From contig JBKHJN010000003.1 of NCBI GenBank assembly GCA_046538075.1, positions 1-64,000 on the forward strand: DNA of 64,000 nt, written 5' to 3'. Below the pieces are notes generated by a model that worked only from the letters and a program-made list of their open reading frames with translations, was not told the DNA's origin and did no database searches. The position numbers were made by a program, and so were the translations under genes. Positions 51,690 to 61,826 of the stretch are shown here, piece after piece. Origin of the DNA: Desulfobacca_B sp046538075 (lineage in GTDB: Bacteria > Desulfobacterota > Desulfobaccia > Desulfobaccales > Desulfobaccaceae). How positions within the stretch are numbered: the first letter of the stretch is position 1; every line of letters starts with the position of its first letter.

Positions 51690-54494
51690 TTAAACCGATT
51701 GTTCCACTGGGGTAAGGAGCAGGGCCCCCGGGAAATGAGTTAGGATCTCCCCCACCAATAACTGGCCCTGACCATGAATGATCCGGCCGGTGAAGACATC
51801 CCGGCCGCTGAAGGGGGCAAAGGGCAGGGCCAGGGCAGTATCTTGCCATACTGACTCCCCTAGCGGGAGTTGCCCGGCTGGAATGACTGCGGTCAACAAT
51901 CGGGGGACAATGATAAGCGCTGAAGAATTGCCATGAGTTCTTAAAAAGCTGATCACTTGGTCTCTATATTTCCCAGACACCGGGACTGGATGGTATTCTC
52001 CGGCCTGGAAGAGGGCCCGCTGCTGGTTGCGGGCCCGCAGTCCCTGGTAAATCAGAAATAACTTCAGCTGGCCGCTTTCTCGGGAAGCCCACAAATCGTT
52101 AATCAGACCGAGCGGATCTGTATTTTCTCTGGTTTGGATTTCCTCCAGAAACTGCCGCCTCTTATCGAAGTCCACCGGACGCCGGTTATCCGGGTCCACC
52201 AGGTTTAGATCCCACAGCTCTGTCCCCTGATAGAAATCCGGGACCCCGGGACAGGTAATTTTCAGCAGGGTTTGAGATAGGGAGTTGAAAATGCCATAAT
52301 GGTCTACCAGTTTCTGGAAAGGCTCAAATTCTTCCAAAAACGGACTGGATTCGGTCAAGATCTCGTCTATAAAGCCCCGCAGAGTTGCCTCGTAGTCGGT
52401 ATCCGGTTTGGTCCAGCCGGTGTGAATCTTGGCTTCCCGCACCGCTTTAATCATATATTGCTTGATCCTTTCGGCAAAGTCGGGCAAAGACACCGGACTG
52501 AAGGGAAAGGCCCCGATCAGGGTTTGATATAACAGGTATTCGTCATTTTTATCTGGGATGGCTTTGCCGCCCTTTATTTTCTTTTTCTTCTGATTCAGTC
52601 GGCTCCATTTCCGCAGATTTTTTTCCCATTCCGCCGGGATTTCGGAAAGCACATTGATCCGGGCCCGGACATCTTCCCCCCGCTTGGTATCGTGGGTCGA
52701 GCTAGCATTTAGCGCATGAGGCCAGTTTTTAGCTTTTCTCTGATTATACTGGTGAAACTCCTTTAAAGGCATCCCGAATCGTTTGGGATCGCTGCCGACC
52801 TCATTAAGCGAAATCAGCCGGTTATAAATATATAAAGTAGTGTCTTCAAAGCCCTTGGCCATCAACGGCCCCGACAGTTGCTGTAATCTCATGATGAAAT
52901 GTAGCACAGCGGGTTTGTCAGGGTCTCCACTATTCTTAGTACAGCCCCAAAATAACAACTCTTCGAGAAAATCAACCTCTGAACACAAATCAGGATTCTT
53001 AACCCGGGCCTGTTGCAAGGCCTGCTTTAAATAAAAAACCTCATTTTCGCCGGCCGGGCGATGATTGAGGTAGGTGCGATACACTGGAAACAGGGCTAAA
53101 AGCTCAATAATTACTCTTTTAAAGCTATAAAGACTGATGTCTGTACCATATCGATACTTGCCGGCCAGATTTTTGAGCAGGTGGGCGAGATTATCTACGT
53201 CTCCGGTCATGTACTTTTCGATAATCAGCTTCTTTTTTTCATAGACCAACTCCTTGTAGGATATTTTGAAGCCGATATATTTAAAATACAGACTGTTGAA
53301 TTGGGCAGCATGGCGAAAATTACAAAAACTAGAATTGACGTAATTTAAAAAGTCATAACCGGTGGTGCCTTGCACCGGCCAGTTTAAAGGAAGTTCTTCA
53401 TCCAATTCCAAAATCTTTTCCACGACAATGTAGAAATCTTTAGCTCTCTGGGCCAAACTTTGTAAATAATTGAGTGGATCATAAAGTCCGTCAATATGAT
53501 CTATTCTTAACCCGGTGATGCTGCCCTCAGCAATTAGTTTGAAGAGCAAACAATTGACATGATTAAAGACTTCCTCAGCTTCTATTTTTACTGAGATCAG
53601 ATCATTGATGGTGAAAAACCGGCGGTAATTTAATTCTTCGGTGGCCACTTTCCAGAAGGCTAGGCTATAGATTTGTTCGTCGAGAAGCTTATCTAGCCAC
53701 CCAAAACTTTCCGGGTGCCCTGGCCGGCCATTAAAGAGAGCGATATTTTCGTCGATAAATAATCTGATCACTTGGTTTTTGGTGTAGAGTTCCCACAACA
53801 TATTTTTTATGATTTTATTCTGGTCATAGTGGCTGATGAAATCCTCGTCTTGGGGCGCGGGGAGATTTTTGATGAGGTGGAGAATGCCCAGCAATTTCAT
53901 AAATTCCAGATGGTCTTCTCCCAGCCGGCTGCTCAAGACCTGGAGCCGGTGAGAAATAATCGTGGCGTAGGTGTTAATCTTTAACGGAAATTTCTTATCA
54001 TAATAATTGATGCTGAAACCCTCGGCATCGTAACTTAATTTGATCTCGCTAGCTTCAATGGCTTCGCCATAACGCCTCCCTAAGATTGGCGCCAGCACTT
54101 TGCCCCGGATGTTGGCATAGTGGTGTTTCCAGTCAATGTCGAAGAAGTTATAAAATGTAGATCTGGGCCCATTTTCAAAAATATCCATCAGCATCGGGTT
54201 TTCGCCATCATAAGCCATGTGGTTGGGCACCAGGTCTTGAACCCATCCCAGCCCCAGTCTTTTAATTTCAGTGACCAGGTCCTGGAAGTCGGTTTCAGAG
54301 CCAAGTTCGGGGTTCAATTTATTAAAGTCCACCACATCGTAGCCATGCAAAGACCCTTTACGGGCCTTGAAGATGGGAGAGGCGTAAATATCGGAAATCC
54401 CCAGGTCTGCCAGATATGAGGTTATCTGCCGGGCCTGGCTGAAATTAAAGGCAGGATTAAACTGTAACCGGTAAGTAGCCCGCGGAATTCTCAT
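51690..54494 (-). CDS. treY: Maltooligosyl trehalose synthase (TreY)
   Basis: 934 residues, GH13 family 26. RATYRLQFN at the start, GWVQDLVPNHMAYD, GLRIDHIDGLYDP (nucleophile Asp), VEKILELDEELP (acid Glu) and ASSTHDTKRGEDVRARI are typical. Converts the reducing end of maltooligosaccharides to a trehalose linkage. Followed on the same strand by no gene; 51504-51689 upstream of its stop is AT-rich and empty. Confidence 0.95.
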   Translation of the reverse strand: MRIPRATYRLQFNPAFNFSQARQITSYLADLGISDIYASPIFKARKGSLHGYDVVDFNKLNPELGSETDFQDLVTEIKRLGLGWVQDLVPNHMAYDGENPMLMDIFENGPRSTFYNFFDIDWKHHYANIRGKVLAPILGRRYGEAIEASEIKLSYDAEGFSINYYDKKFPLKINTYATIISHRLQVLSSRLGEDHLEFMKLLGILHLIKNLPAPQDEDFISHYDQNKIIKNMLWELYTKNQVIRLFIDENIALFNGRPGHPESFGWLDKLLDEQIYSLAFWKVATEELNYRRFFTINDLISVKIEAEEVFNHVNCLLFKLIAEGSITGLRIDHIDGLYDPLNYLQSLAQRAKDFYIVVEKILELDEELPLNWPVQGTTGYDFLNYVNSSFCNFRHAAQFNSLYFKYIGFKISYKELVYEKKKLIIEKYMTGDVDNLAHLLKNLAGKYRYGTDISLYSFKRVIIELLALFPVYRTYLNHRPAGENEVFYLKQALQQARVKNPDLCSEVDFLEELLFWGCTKNSGDPDKPAVLHFIMRLQQLSGPLMAKGFEDTTLYIYNRLISLNEVGSDPKRFGMPLKEFHQYNQRKAKNWPHALNASSTHDTKRGEDVRARINVLSEIPAEWEKNLRKWSRLNQKKKKIKGGKAIPDKNDEYLLYQTLIGAFPFSPVSLPDFAERIKQYMIKAVREAKIHTGWTKPDTDYEATLRGFIDEILTESSPFLEEFEPFQKLVDHYGIFNSLSQTLLKITCPGVPDFYQGTELWDLNLVDPDNRRPVDFDKRRQFLEEIQTRENTDPLGLINDLWASRESGQLKLFLIYQGLRARNQQRALFQAGEYHPVPVSGKYRDQVISFLRTHGNSSALIIVPRLLTAVIPAGQLPLGESVWQDTALALPFAPFSGRDVFTGRIIHGQGQLLVGEILTHFPGALLLTPVEQSV

Positions 54495-54525
54495 AAGGAT
54501 TTATGCTCCCTGTGGCTCCAACCAC

Positions 54526-56358
54526 TTAAGTTATATAAGCAATAAAACTTAGACCTCGTAAGGTGACCGGTTGCTGCAGATCCAGCCGCTCCGGAGCCCG
54601 AGAGCCAGGCCCCTGCCAGGTCAGGTCAGCCGAATCCAGCACCTTAGACCATTGTCCGTCTGGGACAAAAGGCTTGAGATCGTGAGTAACATCATTAGGG
54701 TTAAAGTTAAAAAGTAGCAATACCTGGTGATCAAGGTCCGGCTGCCAGCGCCGCAATACTAAAAACTTTTCCTCTTCTAAAGCCCATACTTCCAGGTTAT
54801 CGTTATCCGGCCGAAGCATTGCCGGCAGCTTTTTTCTTAACTTAAGTAAATTCTGGTAAAACTTAACCAACACCGAGTGCTTGCCTTGGGTTCGGATGTG
54901 CCACTGCAGTTGCGCGGCCAGAAAAGTCTCCGGGCCCTGCGGATCAGGCGGTTCGCCCGGCCAGTTGAAGGACTTGAACTCATCCCGGCGGCCTTGCCGC
55001 ACCGCCTCGACCAACTCCGGGTCGGAATGGCTGACAAAATAGAAAAAAGGAGCCTCTTCGCCATATTCTTCGCCCATGAACAAAAGGGGGATAAAGGGAG
55101 AAAAAATAACTGCCCCGGCAGCCAATTTGAGAGCTTCAAAGGGCACCAGGGTTGACAATCTTTCTCCGCGCATGCGATTGCCCACCTGGTCATGATTCTG
55201 GACAAATCCAACCAACCGCCGGGCCGGGATATCTTTGGCGGAATTGCCATGCCGCCGCTGGCGATATTGCGAATACTGGCCAGAATAGACAAAGCCCTCC
55301 CGGAGCGCTTTTACCAGATGCGCCATGCTGCCAAAGTCAGCATAATAACCCTGGTGTTCTCCGGTTAGCAGGGTATGCAGGCAGTGATGATAATCGTCAT
55401 TCCACTGGCCTGGGAGCCCATAACCGCCCAGTTCCCGGGCCCGGATTACCCGGGCATCATTTAGATCGCTTTCGGCGATCAGGTAGCACCGGCGTTTGGC
55501 GTAATCGGCATAATTATCCACCTCTTCGGCCAGCTCTTGGAGAAAATGCTTGGCACTCATATCGAAGATCCCATGGATAGCATCGAGCCGCAGGGCGTCG
55601 AAATGGTAATATTTAAACCAGTAGAGGGCATTATTGATAAAATAGTTCCTGACCGCATCGCTTCCGGCACCGTCAAAATTTACGGCCGGGCCCCACAAAG
55701 TCTTATAGCGGTCGGTGAAATAGGGCCCGTAATCCCACAGATAATTTCCTTCGGGACCTAAGTGGTTGTAAACTACGTCCAGGATAACCGCTAGACCCTG
55801 CTGGTGGCAGGCATCCACCAGTTGTTTGAGCCCCTCCGGCCCTCCATAAGAATTCTGGACCGCATAGATATAGGTGCCGTCATAGCCCCAATTTCTCTCC
55901 CCGGGAAACTGAGCCACAGGCATGATTTCCAGGGCATTGACTCCCAGGTCCAGCAGTTCGGGCAACCGGGGGATGATTGCGGCAAAGGTGCCCTCCGGGG
56001 TGAAACAGCCGACGTGTAATTCATAAATTACCATTTCTGCCAGACTGAGGCCTGGCCAACACTGATCACGCCAGTCAAAGGCATGATGATCAACTACTTC
56101 GGAGGGTCCATGCACCCCCTCCGGTTGGGAAAAAGAAGCCGGGTCAGGCCGGTCCCGCTCCCCTTCCAGGTGGTAAAAATATCTGGTTCCCGGATAGACT
56201 CCCTCGACCACTGCCTTCCAGTAGCCTGGTTCATCCGCCTCCATAGGGATCAGGCTAGCTTGAGGCGAGACCAGCTTTAGCTCTACTTGCTGGCGCCAGG
56301 GGGCCCACACCAAGAATTCGCATCGGCCCGCTCCCAGGTAATTAGCTCCGAGTGCCAT
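54526..56358 (-). CDS. treZ: Maltooligosyltrehalose trehalohydrolase (TreZ)
   Basis: 610 residues, GH13 family 10. N-terminal CBM48/isoamylase-type domain (GRCEFLVWAPWRQQVELKLV), then barrel with YNHLGPEGNYLWDYGPYF, ALRLDAIHGI (nucleophile) and YLIAESDLND (acid). Releases trehalose from the TreY product. ATG 56358 with aaaggatg ahead is the real start: the longer open frame upstream overlaps TreT and is not protein-like. Confidence 0.94.
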   Translation of the reverse strand: MALGANYLGAGRCEFLVWAPWRQQVELKLVSPQASLIPMEADEPGYWKAVVEGVYPGTRYFYHLEGERDRPDPASFSQPEGVHGPSEVVDHHAFDWRDQCWPGLSLAEMVIYELHVGCFTPEGTFAAIIPRLPELLDLGVNALEIMPVAQFPGERNWGYDGTYIYAVQNSYGGPEGLKQLVDACHQQGLAVILDVVYNHLGPEGNYLWDYGPYFTDRYKTLWGPAVNFDGAGSDAVRNYFINNALYWFKYYHFDALRLDAIHGIFDMSAKHFLQELAEEVDNYADYAKRRCYLIAESDLNDARVIRARELGGYGLPGQWNDDYHHCLHTLLTGEHQGYYADFGSMAHLVKALREGFVYSGQYSQYRQRRHGNSAKDIPARRLVGFVQNHDQVGNRMRGERLSTLVPFEALKLAAGAVIFSPFIPLLFMGEEYGEEAPFFYFVSHSDPELVEAVRQGRRDEFKSFNWPGEPPDPQGPETFLAAQLQWHIRTQGKHSVLVKFYQNLLKLRKKLPAMLRPDNDNLEVWALEEEKFLVLRRWQPDLDHQVLLLFNFNPNDVTHDLKPFVPDGQWSKVLDSADLTWQGPGSRAPERLDLQQPVTLRGLSFIAYIT

Positions 56359-56471
56359 GGACTCATCCTTTTTTAGACTAAATCGGCTAGAAACTAATTC
56401 TAATTGCAGGTTGTTGCCATTGAGGGGAACAAATCGAAAAAACGGTGATCTAATTGATTTGACTGATGAAC

Positions 56472-57695
56472 TCAGAGTTCGAACACGCGACTGCCAGGAT
56501 TCTTGACTAAGATCATCAAAGTCAGGTAGTCCCGGAGGGTCCGGGTGATCAGAAAATGGTCCCGCACAAACTCTCTGGCTTTTTGGCCCAGGCGCCGTCC
56601 CATCTGCGGGCGGTGCAGCAGATAGCGGATGCGGAAGGCACATCCTTCCGGGGTATGCACTAAAAAGCCATTGTAATAGTCCTGGAGTTGCAGAACAATG
56701 CCGCCTACTGCGCCTCCGATCACCGGCTTGCCTTTCCACATCGCCTCAGTGACAGTTAGGCCAAAGCCTTCGCGAACTGATTTTTGCAAGATGATGTCCG
56801 CAGCCCGCTGCAGGGCGTTGATCTCATAATGGCTGTCAGGCGACAGCAGCAAGACCTGAATATCCTCCTCTCCTTGGGCGGCTTCCTGGACTTCTGCTAA
56901 GATCTTAGGGCCTTCGGGGTCATCAGTAGCCTCCCCCCCAACCAACAGGAGCTTGCAGGGGGTTTGGCGGCGGACCAGCCGGAAGGCCTGAATTACTCCT
57001 AATGGATCTTTAAAGGAATCGAATCGGGATACCTGTAAGATTATGGGCTTATCCTGTTCAATACCCAGACCATCCAGCACGCCCTGGACTTCTTCGGGGC
57101 TGAGCTCCCGGTTTTTTTCACTCAACGGATCGATAGAAGGATAGATAATATACTGCGGGTGATCCAGGTTCTGGGAGAACCGGGGCATGGAAAAAACGGA
57201 AGCATCATACTGGCTAATGAGTTTCTGTAAAAATTTCCAGATCCGCCGGTGTGGACGGGAGACATCAATATGGCACCGCCATACCCAATGCCGGGCCTGG
57301 TTTCGCATCTGTTCAATCAGAAAAGCCGGTTGGGGATCGTGTACCAGTGCAAAATCCGTCTGCCAATCGAATTTAGAAGCGTTGTGAAGGTTGATCTCCT
57401 GATAATGTTTCAGCATACTGGGGGTAAAATCTACCTTTTGTCCTTGTAGGGCATTATGCATCGCCTTGGTGGTTTCATAAAAAGGCTGATCCCCTTCAAT
57501 TACTTCCCACAGCGTCTCCACCCCCAACTGGTTGATCAGAGGCACCACGCGAGATAAGATTTCTGCCACCCCACCGCCGGTGCGGGTGGAATTGATGTTT
57601 ACCAGGCGGCAGGGCCCCAGGTGTTCGGCCAGGCGATAGAGCTGGCCGACCACAGCATGGCCGACGATGGGGACATAATCATCCAGCCCGATCAC
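56472..57695 (-). CDS. treT: Trehalose glycosyltransferring synthase (TreT-like GT4)
   Basis: About 407 residues, GT4 fold. TRTGGGVAEILSRVVPLINQLG, WRCHIDVSRPH, QVSRFDSFKDPLGVIQAF and REGFGLTVTEAMWKGKPVIGG fit TreT, which joins NDP-glucose and glucose to trehalose in one step. Start GTG 57695 has gggag six bases ahead; a TTG eight codons earlier is possible. Overlaps the upstream DUF5752 gene. Confidence 0.9.
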   Translation of the reverse strand: MIGLDDYVPIVGHAVVGQLYRLAEHLGPCRLVNINSTRTGGGVAEILSRVVPLINQLGVETLWEVIEGDQPFYETTKAMHNALQGQKVDFTPSMLKHYQEINLHNASKFDWQTDFALVHDPQPAFLIEQMRNQARHWVWRCHIDVSRPHRRIWKFLQKLISQYDASVFSMPRFSQNLDHPQYIIYPSIDPLSEKNRELSPEEVQGVLDGLGIEQDKPIILQVSRFDSFKDPLGVIQAFRLVRRQTPCKLLLVGGEATDDPEGPKILAEVQEAAQGEEDIQVLLLSPDSHYEINALQRAADIILQKSVREGFGLTVTEAMWKGKPVIGGAVGGIVLQLQDYYNGFLVHTPEGCAFRIRYLLHRPQMGRRLGQKAREFVRDHFLITRTLRDYLTLMILVKNPGSRVFEL

Positions 57696-58371
57696 AATTA
57701 TCTCCCAACTGCTGGTCAATGATCTTTAACAGCTCATCGCGGATTTCGCGCAGACTATAAAAATAAAGATCGATGTCGCGGATTTTCCTTACGGCCTCTG
57801 AGCAATCAAAGTTGTATTCAATCCAAAAGGAGAAGTCGTCAACCTCTCGGACTCCCAGGCGCCAGCGGGCTTCAAAGAAATGGTAATAAATCGAATCCAG
57901 CCCCACTTCTTGGAGGGCATTACAGAACTCGGGCAGGGTATGGGCCACGATCTTGGAGCGAATGATTGCGGTGGAGGCCTCACAGAAATCGAATTCAAAG
58001 CCGGGCCGGGCCCAGGGTATGTAGGTGAGATCCCACAGGTAGGAATCCAAAATATCAATCAATGCTTCCCGTACCTGGGCCATGTTTTCGAAATCATAAG
58101 GGTCGAAGGAACCAAGCTTTTCCGCCAATCGATTATCCTGCAGGGCATTAGCGGCCCAGAAGGCGAATTCATTGGGATATTCTACACCCGGATAGGTCAA
58201 AGACAGGCGATACTGGAAAAGATGATAAAAAGGCACCCATTCGTCAAAATCTTGCAGGTTTTCCACTAGCTCCCTGAGATTAGTAGCTTTTCTACCGATC
58301 GGCATGGGCATCACGAAACATTCTCGGAACCAGAAAGGATCTTTAGCCGGTTGATCCGGTCGGATTTTCAA
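57679..58371 (-). CDS. DUF5752-family protein
   Basis: 230 residues, helical, Trp/Tyr-rich, with FWFRECFVMPMPIGRKATNL at the start and WVPFYHLFQYRLS, SYLWDLTYIPWARPG. This family repeatedly sits before TreT-like synthases, so a role in trehalose metabolism is likely but its activity is unknown. TTG start with aaaggag ahead. Its end overlaps treT, indicating coupled translation. Confidence 0.82.
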   Translation of the reverse strand: MKIRPDQPAKDPFWFRECFVMPMPIGRKATNLRELVENLQDFDEWVPFYHLFQYRLSLTYPGVEYPNEFAFWAANALQDNRLAEKLGSFDPYDFENMAQVREALIDILDSYLWDLTYIPWARPGFEFDFCEASTAIIRSKIVAHTLPEFCNALQEVGLDSIYYHFFEARWRLGVREVDDFSFWIEYNFDCSEAVRKIRDIDLYFYSLREIRDELLKIIDQQLGDNCDRAG

Positions 58372-58621
58372 ACTCTTATCTCCTTTCAGTAAGCCCAGGG
58401 CGGTTAAGATTATTTTTGGGGCAGCGGGGCCGACAATCTTGGTTGCTGAGCCTCAGGGGTTTCTCCCCGATCAGAAAAATCGCCCTGTAACTATTTGACC
58501 AGAGTTCTGCTAAACAAGTTACTCCATTATATCAGAAAAGATGAGAAAATCTACCTGACCGTTTAATTTCCTTGATTTACAGAAATTATCCTTATAACCA
58601 CCGGATGGAGGAAGGCAATGG

Positions 58622-59272
58622 CTAAAGCAGTTCCAACAGGTCAGTCGGCCGGGCGAGCAATACTCGGGCTCCGCTGCGGCTAAGTTCCTCGGCAGTGCGA
58701 AAGCCCCACAAGGCGCCCACTGGAAACATACCGGCGGCAGCGGCAGTCTGCATATCGGTGCTGGTATCCCCCAGATAAAGAAATGCCGAGGGTGGAAGGT
58801 CCAGGTCTGAGGCAATCTCCAGGGCGGCGGCCGGGTCGGGCTTTTTCGGCTTTCCCGGTCGGACTCCCAGGACCCGCTCAAATTGCCAGTCGGACAGCAG
58901 CCGGGCCACACACATTTTCGAAAAATCATCCGGCTTGTTGGACAGGATGGCCATCCTGATCCCCGCCGTGGTCAGGGCGTCGAGAAGCTCCGGAACCCCT
59001 GGATAGGGATGGGTATGGTGGGTCCAGCGCTGATCATAATCAGCCATTAAGGCATCATAACAGCGGGCTACGGTGGCCTCATCGCGTTGGTCCTCCGGGA
59101 GCGCCTGGCGAACCATATTCTCCATGCCGCCGCCCACAAAGTATTTATAGGCCTCGACAGGGTGAATCGGAAAGCCAAAGCGGAGCAGCACGCTGGTCAT
59201 GGAATCAGCCAGATCTTGCAGGGTGTCCAACAAAGTCCCATCGAGATCGAATATAACAGCTTTATAATCCAT
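58622..59272 (-). CDS. HAD phosphatase (phosphoglycolate phosphatase-like)
   Basis: 216 residues. HAD motif I IFDLDGTLLDT, motif II LSNKPDDF, motif III Lys in GKPKKPDP, motif IV LYLGDTSTDMQTA. Cap type C1 like Gph; substrate could be 2-phosphoglycolate or another small phosphoester. Single gene. Confidence 0.9.
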   Translation of the reverse strand: MDYKAVIFDLDGTLLDTLQDLADSMTSVLLRFGFPIHPVEAYKYFVGGGMENMVRQALPEDQRDEATVARCYDALMADYDQRWTHHTHPYPGVPELLDALTTAGIRMAILSNKPDDFSKMCVARLLSDWQFERVLGVRPGKPKKPDPAAALEIASDLDLPPSAFLYLGDTSTDMQTAAAAGMFPVGALWGFRTAEELSRSGARVLLARPTDLLELL

Positions 59273-59558
59273 AGAAAATTCACCTGTATCTGGGTTGGCT
59301 GGATAGAAAGCGGACAGGAAAAAATCATAATAAGAATAGCTCAGACGCGCCTGATTGGGAAGTGAATTCGTCCTGTTCAGCTCTATTGAGGAAGCCTGTG
59401 GTCCCCGGTCTTACCTCAAATTAATTCTCTAAATGCTCCTGTGATATAAGCCGTTAATTCGATTCAAATCTTGACATCCGTAATTTAACTAGATAATTTG
59501 CCTGGTAACAGCTAAAAGTTGCCTTTTGTCCTGGTCAAGACCACCCTGGAGCATTACC

Positions 59559-60617
59559 GTGACAAAAATCGATCCCCGGTTATCCTTAGACCAGCCTCTC
59601 CCCTGGGGCCAGGTGCTAGTGGCGGGGATTCCGGGTTGCCAAGTTGATCCCGTCGTTGAGCATTTGCTTATGGACCTCAAAGTCGGGGGGATAATCCTGT
59701 TTCGACGCAATCTGGGAAGTCCCCGGCAAGTGGCGCAATTAACTAGGGATTTGCAAAAACTCTCTCTAGCCGCTACTGGTTCGTCGCTGTTGATCGCCAT
59801 TGATCAGGAGGGCGGCCCGGTGCAGCGCTTGCAGTCGCCTTTTACCCAGATGCCTGCGGCCCAGGAGTTAGGCCAACAGGACAACCCCCGGGCGGTTGAG
59901 AGCCTGGCCACCCGCCTGGCCCGGGAGCTGCGGCTGGTGGGGATCAATATGAACCTGGCGCCGGTGCTGGATGTGGCCCGCGGCCCGGACAGCCCGCTAT
60001 GGGAACGGTCCTATGGGGCAGAGCCGGACAAGGTGGCGCGTCTGGGCCTAGCCGCTCTGCGCGGCTTTTGGGCCGGGGGAGTGATTCCGGTGGCCAAACA
60101 TTTTCCCGGTCTGGGCCACACCACTTTGGACTCGCACCGTGATACCCCCACGGTCCAGGGCGAAGCCCGGGATCGGCAACAGGATCTTTTCCCTTTTCGC
60201 CAGGCCGTGGCAGCTGGGGCTCCGGTTATCATGAGCGCCCATGTGCTGGTTCCCGGCTGGGATAAGCAACCGGCCACTCTATCCCGCAAAATTTTGACTG
60301 AACGTTTGCGCGGGCAATTAGGCTTTCAGGGTCTGATTATCACCGATGATCTGGAGATGGGGGGAATTACCCAATATTGCCCGCTGGCCCAGGCAGCCCC
60401 GCAAGCATTGGCGGCCGGCGCCGACCTGCTTCTGATCTGCGAACATCAGGAGGCCATAACCCAGGCCCATACCGCGCTGGCCAATAGTACAGGCTTAGAT
60501 ATGCGCCTCCGGGAATCTCTGCAGCGGATTCAGCACTTAAAGCAAAGGTTTCCCTATACTCCGATTGATCCGGAGGCGGTGCAGGCTTACTTTAATGCAG
60601 CCGGAGGAAAAGATTGA
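59559..60617 (+). CDS. nagZ: Beta-N-acetylhexosaminidase (GH3)
   Basis: 352 residues. KHFPGLGHTTLDSHRDTP carries the catalytic His/Asp pair and IITDDLEMGGI the nucleophile Asp. Removes N-acetylglucosamine from peptidoglycan fragments in the cytoplasm. GTG 59559 with ggag eight bases ahead is favoured; the open frame begins 11 codons earlier. Overlaps the next gene. Confidence 0.94.
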   Translation: MTKIDPRLSLDQPLPWGQVLVAGIPGCQVDPVVEHLLMDLKVGGIILFRRNLGSPRQVAQLTRDLQKLSLAATGSSLLIAIDQEGGPVQRLQSPFTQMPAAQELGQQDNPRAVESLATRLARELRLVGINMNLAPVLDVARGPDSPLWERSYGAEPDKVARLGLAALRGFWAGGVIPVAKHFPGLGHTTLDSHRDTPTVQGEARDRQQDLFPFRQAVAAGAPVIMSAHVLVPGWDKQPATLSRKILTERLRGQLGFQGLIITDDLEMGGITQYCPLAQAAPQALAAGADLLLICEHQEAITQAHTALANSTGLDMRLRESLQRIQHLKQRFPYTPIDPEAVQAYFNAAGGKD

Positions 60618-61219
60618 CTGAATCCGAAACCGAACTGATCCATCGCTTTGCGGTCAGCGAGCAACGGGAATTGCTGATCACTTTGCGTCTGCAGGATAAG
60701 ACCTTCTGGGTGGAATTGCAGTCCGTAAGCCGGGGAGCGCCACTGCAGGAAGCGGTGCCGCTGGTCCGGATGCCGCTGGCCCAGTTGCCCGAACTGAAAC
60801 GGGCCCTGAGCCGTATTGAGGCCAGGCTCTCGGCCGAGGGTTTGCTGGAAGATTATGAGGGCCAGGAAGATTATCAACTGGCCCAGGCCCAGCGGTTTGC
60901 CAACGACAGTGAGGCGGAATTTGCCCGGCTGCTCGATTTTTACCGGATTAATTGGCTGTATGAACCCCATACCTTTCCCATTGCCTGGGATGACCAGGGC
61001 AACGTAATGGAAAGTTTCACCCCCGATTTCTATCTGGTGGACTATCATCTATATATTGAATTAACCACCATGAAACAGAGCCTGGTCACCAAGAAGAACC
61101 GCAAGGTGCGGTTGTTTCGGGAGCTTTATCCGCAGCACCCTATCCGTCTCTTTTACGGCAAGGATTATCAGTGGCTGTTGGAGAAATATGGCCTGGCTCC
61201 GGCCGTCAACTCTGGATAA
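60614..61219 (+). CDS. PD-(D/E)xK-like nuclease-fold protein, unknown
   Basis: 201 residues. The C-terminal half reads SEAEFARLLDFYRINWLYEP, then FTPDFYLVDYHLYIELT plus TMKQSLVTKKNRKVRLFREL: an early Glu, a PD, an ExT and a Lys in the spacing of a PD-(D/E)xK nuclease core. TTG start overlaps the nagZ stop with ggagg ahead. It directly precedes hpt (stop and start adjoin), an arrangement that suggests a purine- or tRNA-related role. Confidence 0.7.
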   Translation: MTESETELIHRFAVSEQRELLITLRLQDKTFWVELQSVSRGAPLQEAVPLVRMPLAQLPELKRALSRIEARLSAEGLLEDYEGQEDYQLAQAQRFANDSEAEFARLLDFYRINWLYEPHTFPIAWDDQGNVMESFTPDFYLVDYHLYIELTTMKQSLVTKKNRKVRLFRELYPQHPIRLFYGKDYQWLLEKYGLAPAVNSG

Positions 61220-61753
61220 ATGATGCCGCCGGGAACCTTGTTACAGGTGCTGCTGCCGCCGGCGGCCATTCAGGCCCGGGTAGTGGAATTAGGGGCGGCC
61301 ATTTCACAGGACTACCGCGATCAGGACCTGACCCTGGTCGGCATTCTGAAAGGCTCCATGCTTTTTCTGGCCGATCTGCTGCGCTGTCTGACTATTCCGG
61401 TGACGGTGGATTTCCTGGCTATCACCAGCTATCAGGCCGGTGAACGGCAGAAAGGGGCAGTGCGCCTGGTTAAAGACCTGGATGAAGAGGTGACCGGCCG
61501 CCATTTGCTGATTGTCGAAGACATCGTTGATACCGGCCTCACCCTGGGTTATCTGGTGCGCACCCTGGCGGCCCGGGGCCCGGCCAGCGTCCGTATCTGC
61601 ACTCTGCTGGACCGTCCCCAACGCCGGATCGTGCCCCTGCCCCTGGCTTACCGGGGTTTTGAGATCGCCGATGACTTTGTGGTGGGCTACGGCCTGGATT
61701 ATCAGCAATATTACCGCTACTTGCCGGGAGTATATTTATTCCGTCCTGATTGA
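61220..61753 (+). CDS. hpt: Hypoxanthine phosphoribosyltransferase
   Basis: 177 residues. PRPP-binding motif LLIVEDIVDTGLTL, GILKGSMLF and the C-terminal DFVVGYGLDY fit HPRT. Salvages hypoxanthine/guanine to nucleotides. Third gene of a nagZ-nuclease-hpt run with no spacing. Confidence 0.95.
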   Translation: MMPPGTLLQVLLPPAAIQARVVELGAAISQDYRDQDLTLVGILKGSMLFLADLLRCLTIPVTVDFLAITSYQAGERQKGAVRLVKDLDEEVTGRHLLIVEDIVDTGLTLGYLVRTLAARGPASVRICTLLDRPQRRIVPLPLAYRGFEIADDFVVGYGLDYQQYYRYLPGVYLFRPD

Positions 61754-61779
61754 CCGGAGCACCTCTTTTTTGGTGAAAT

Positions 61780-61811
61780 AAAAAAGGTCGGGAGGGGGGA
61801 ACCCGACCTTT
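61780..61811 (-). terminator. Intrinsic terminator (minus strand)
   Basis: 10-bp stem (AAAGGTCGGG/CCCGACCTTT) with a nine-base loop; on the minus strand it is followed by a U run. It can end transcripts from the leftward GT9 gene and also stop hpt transcription weakly. Confidence 0.8.
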
Positions 61812-61826
61812 AGGAGAAAGGAGAAA

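Noticed and set aside
54526..56739. TreZ frame extended by 127 codons at the N-terminus
   Set aside because: The extension overlaps treT on the same strand, has no family similarity, and a ribosome site precedes ATG 56358.
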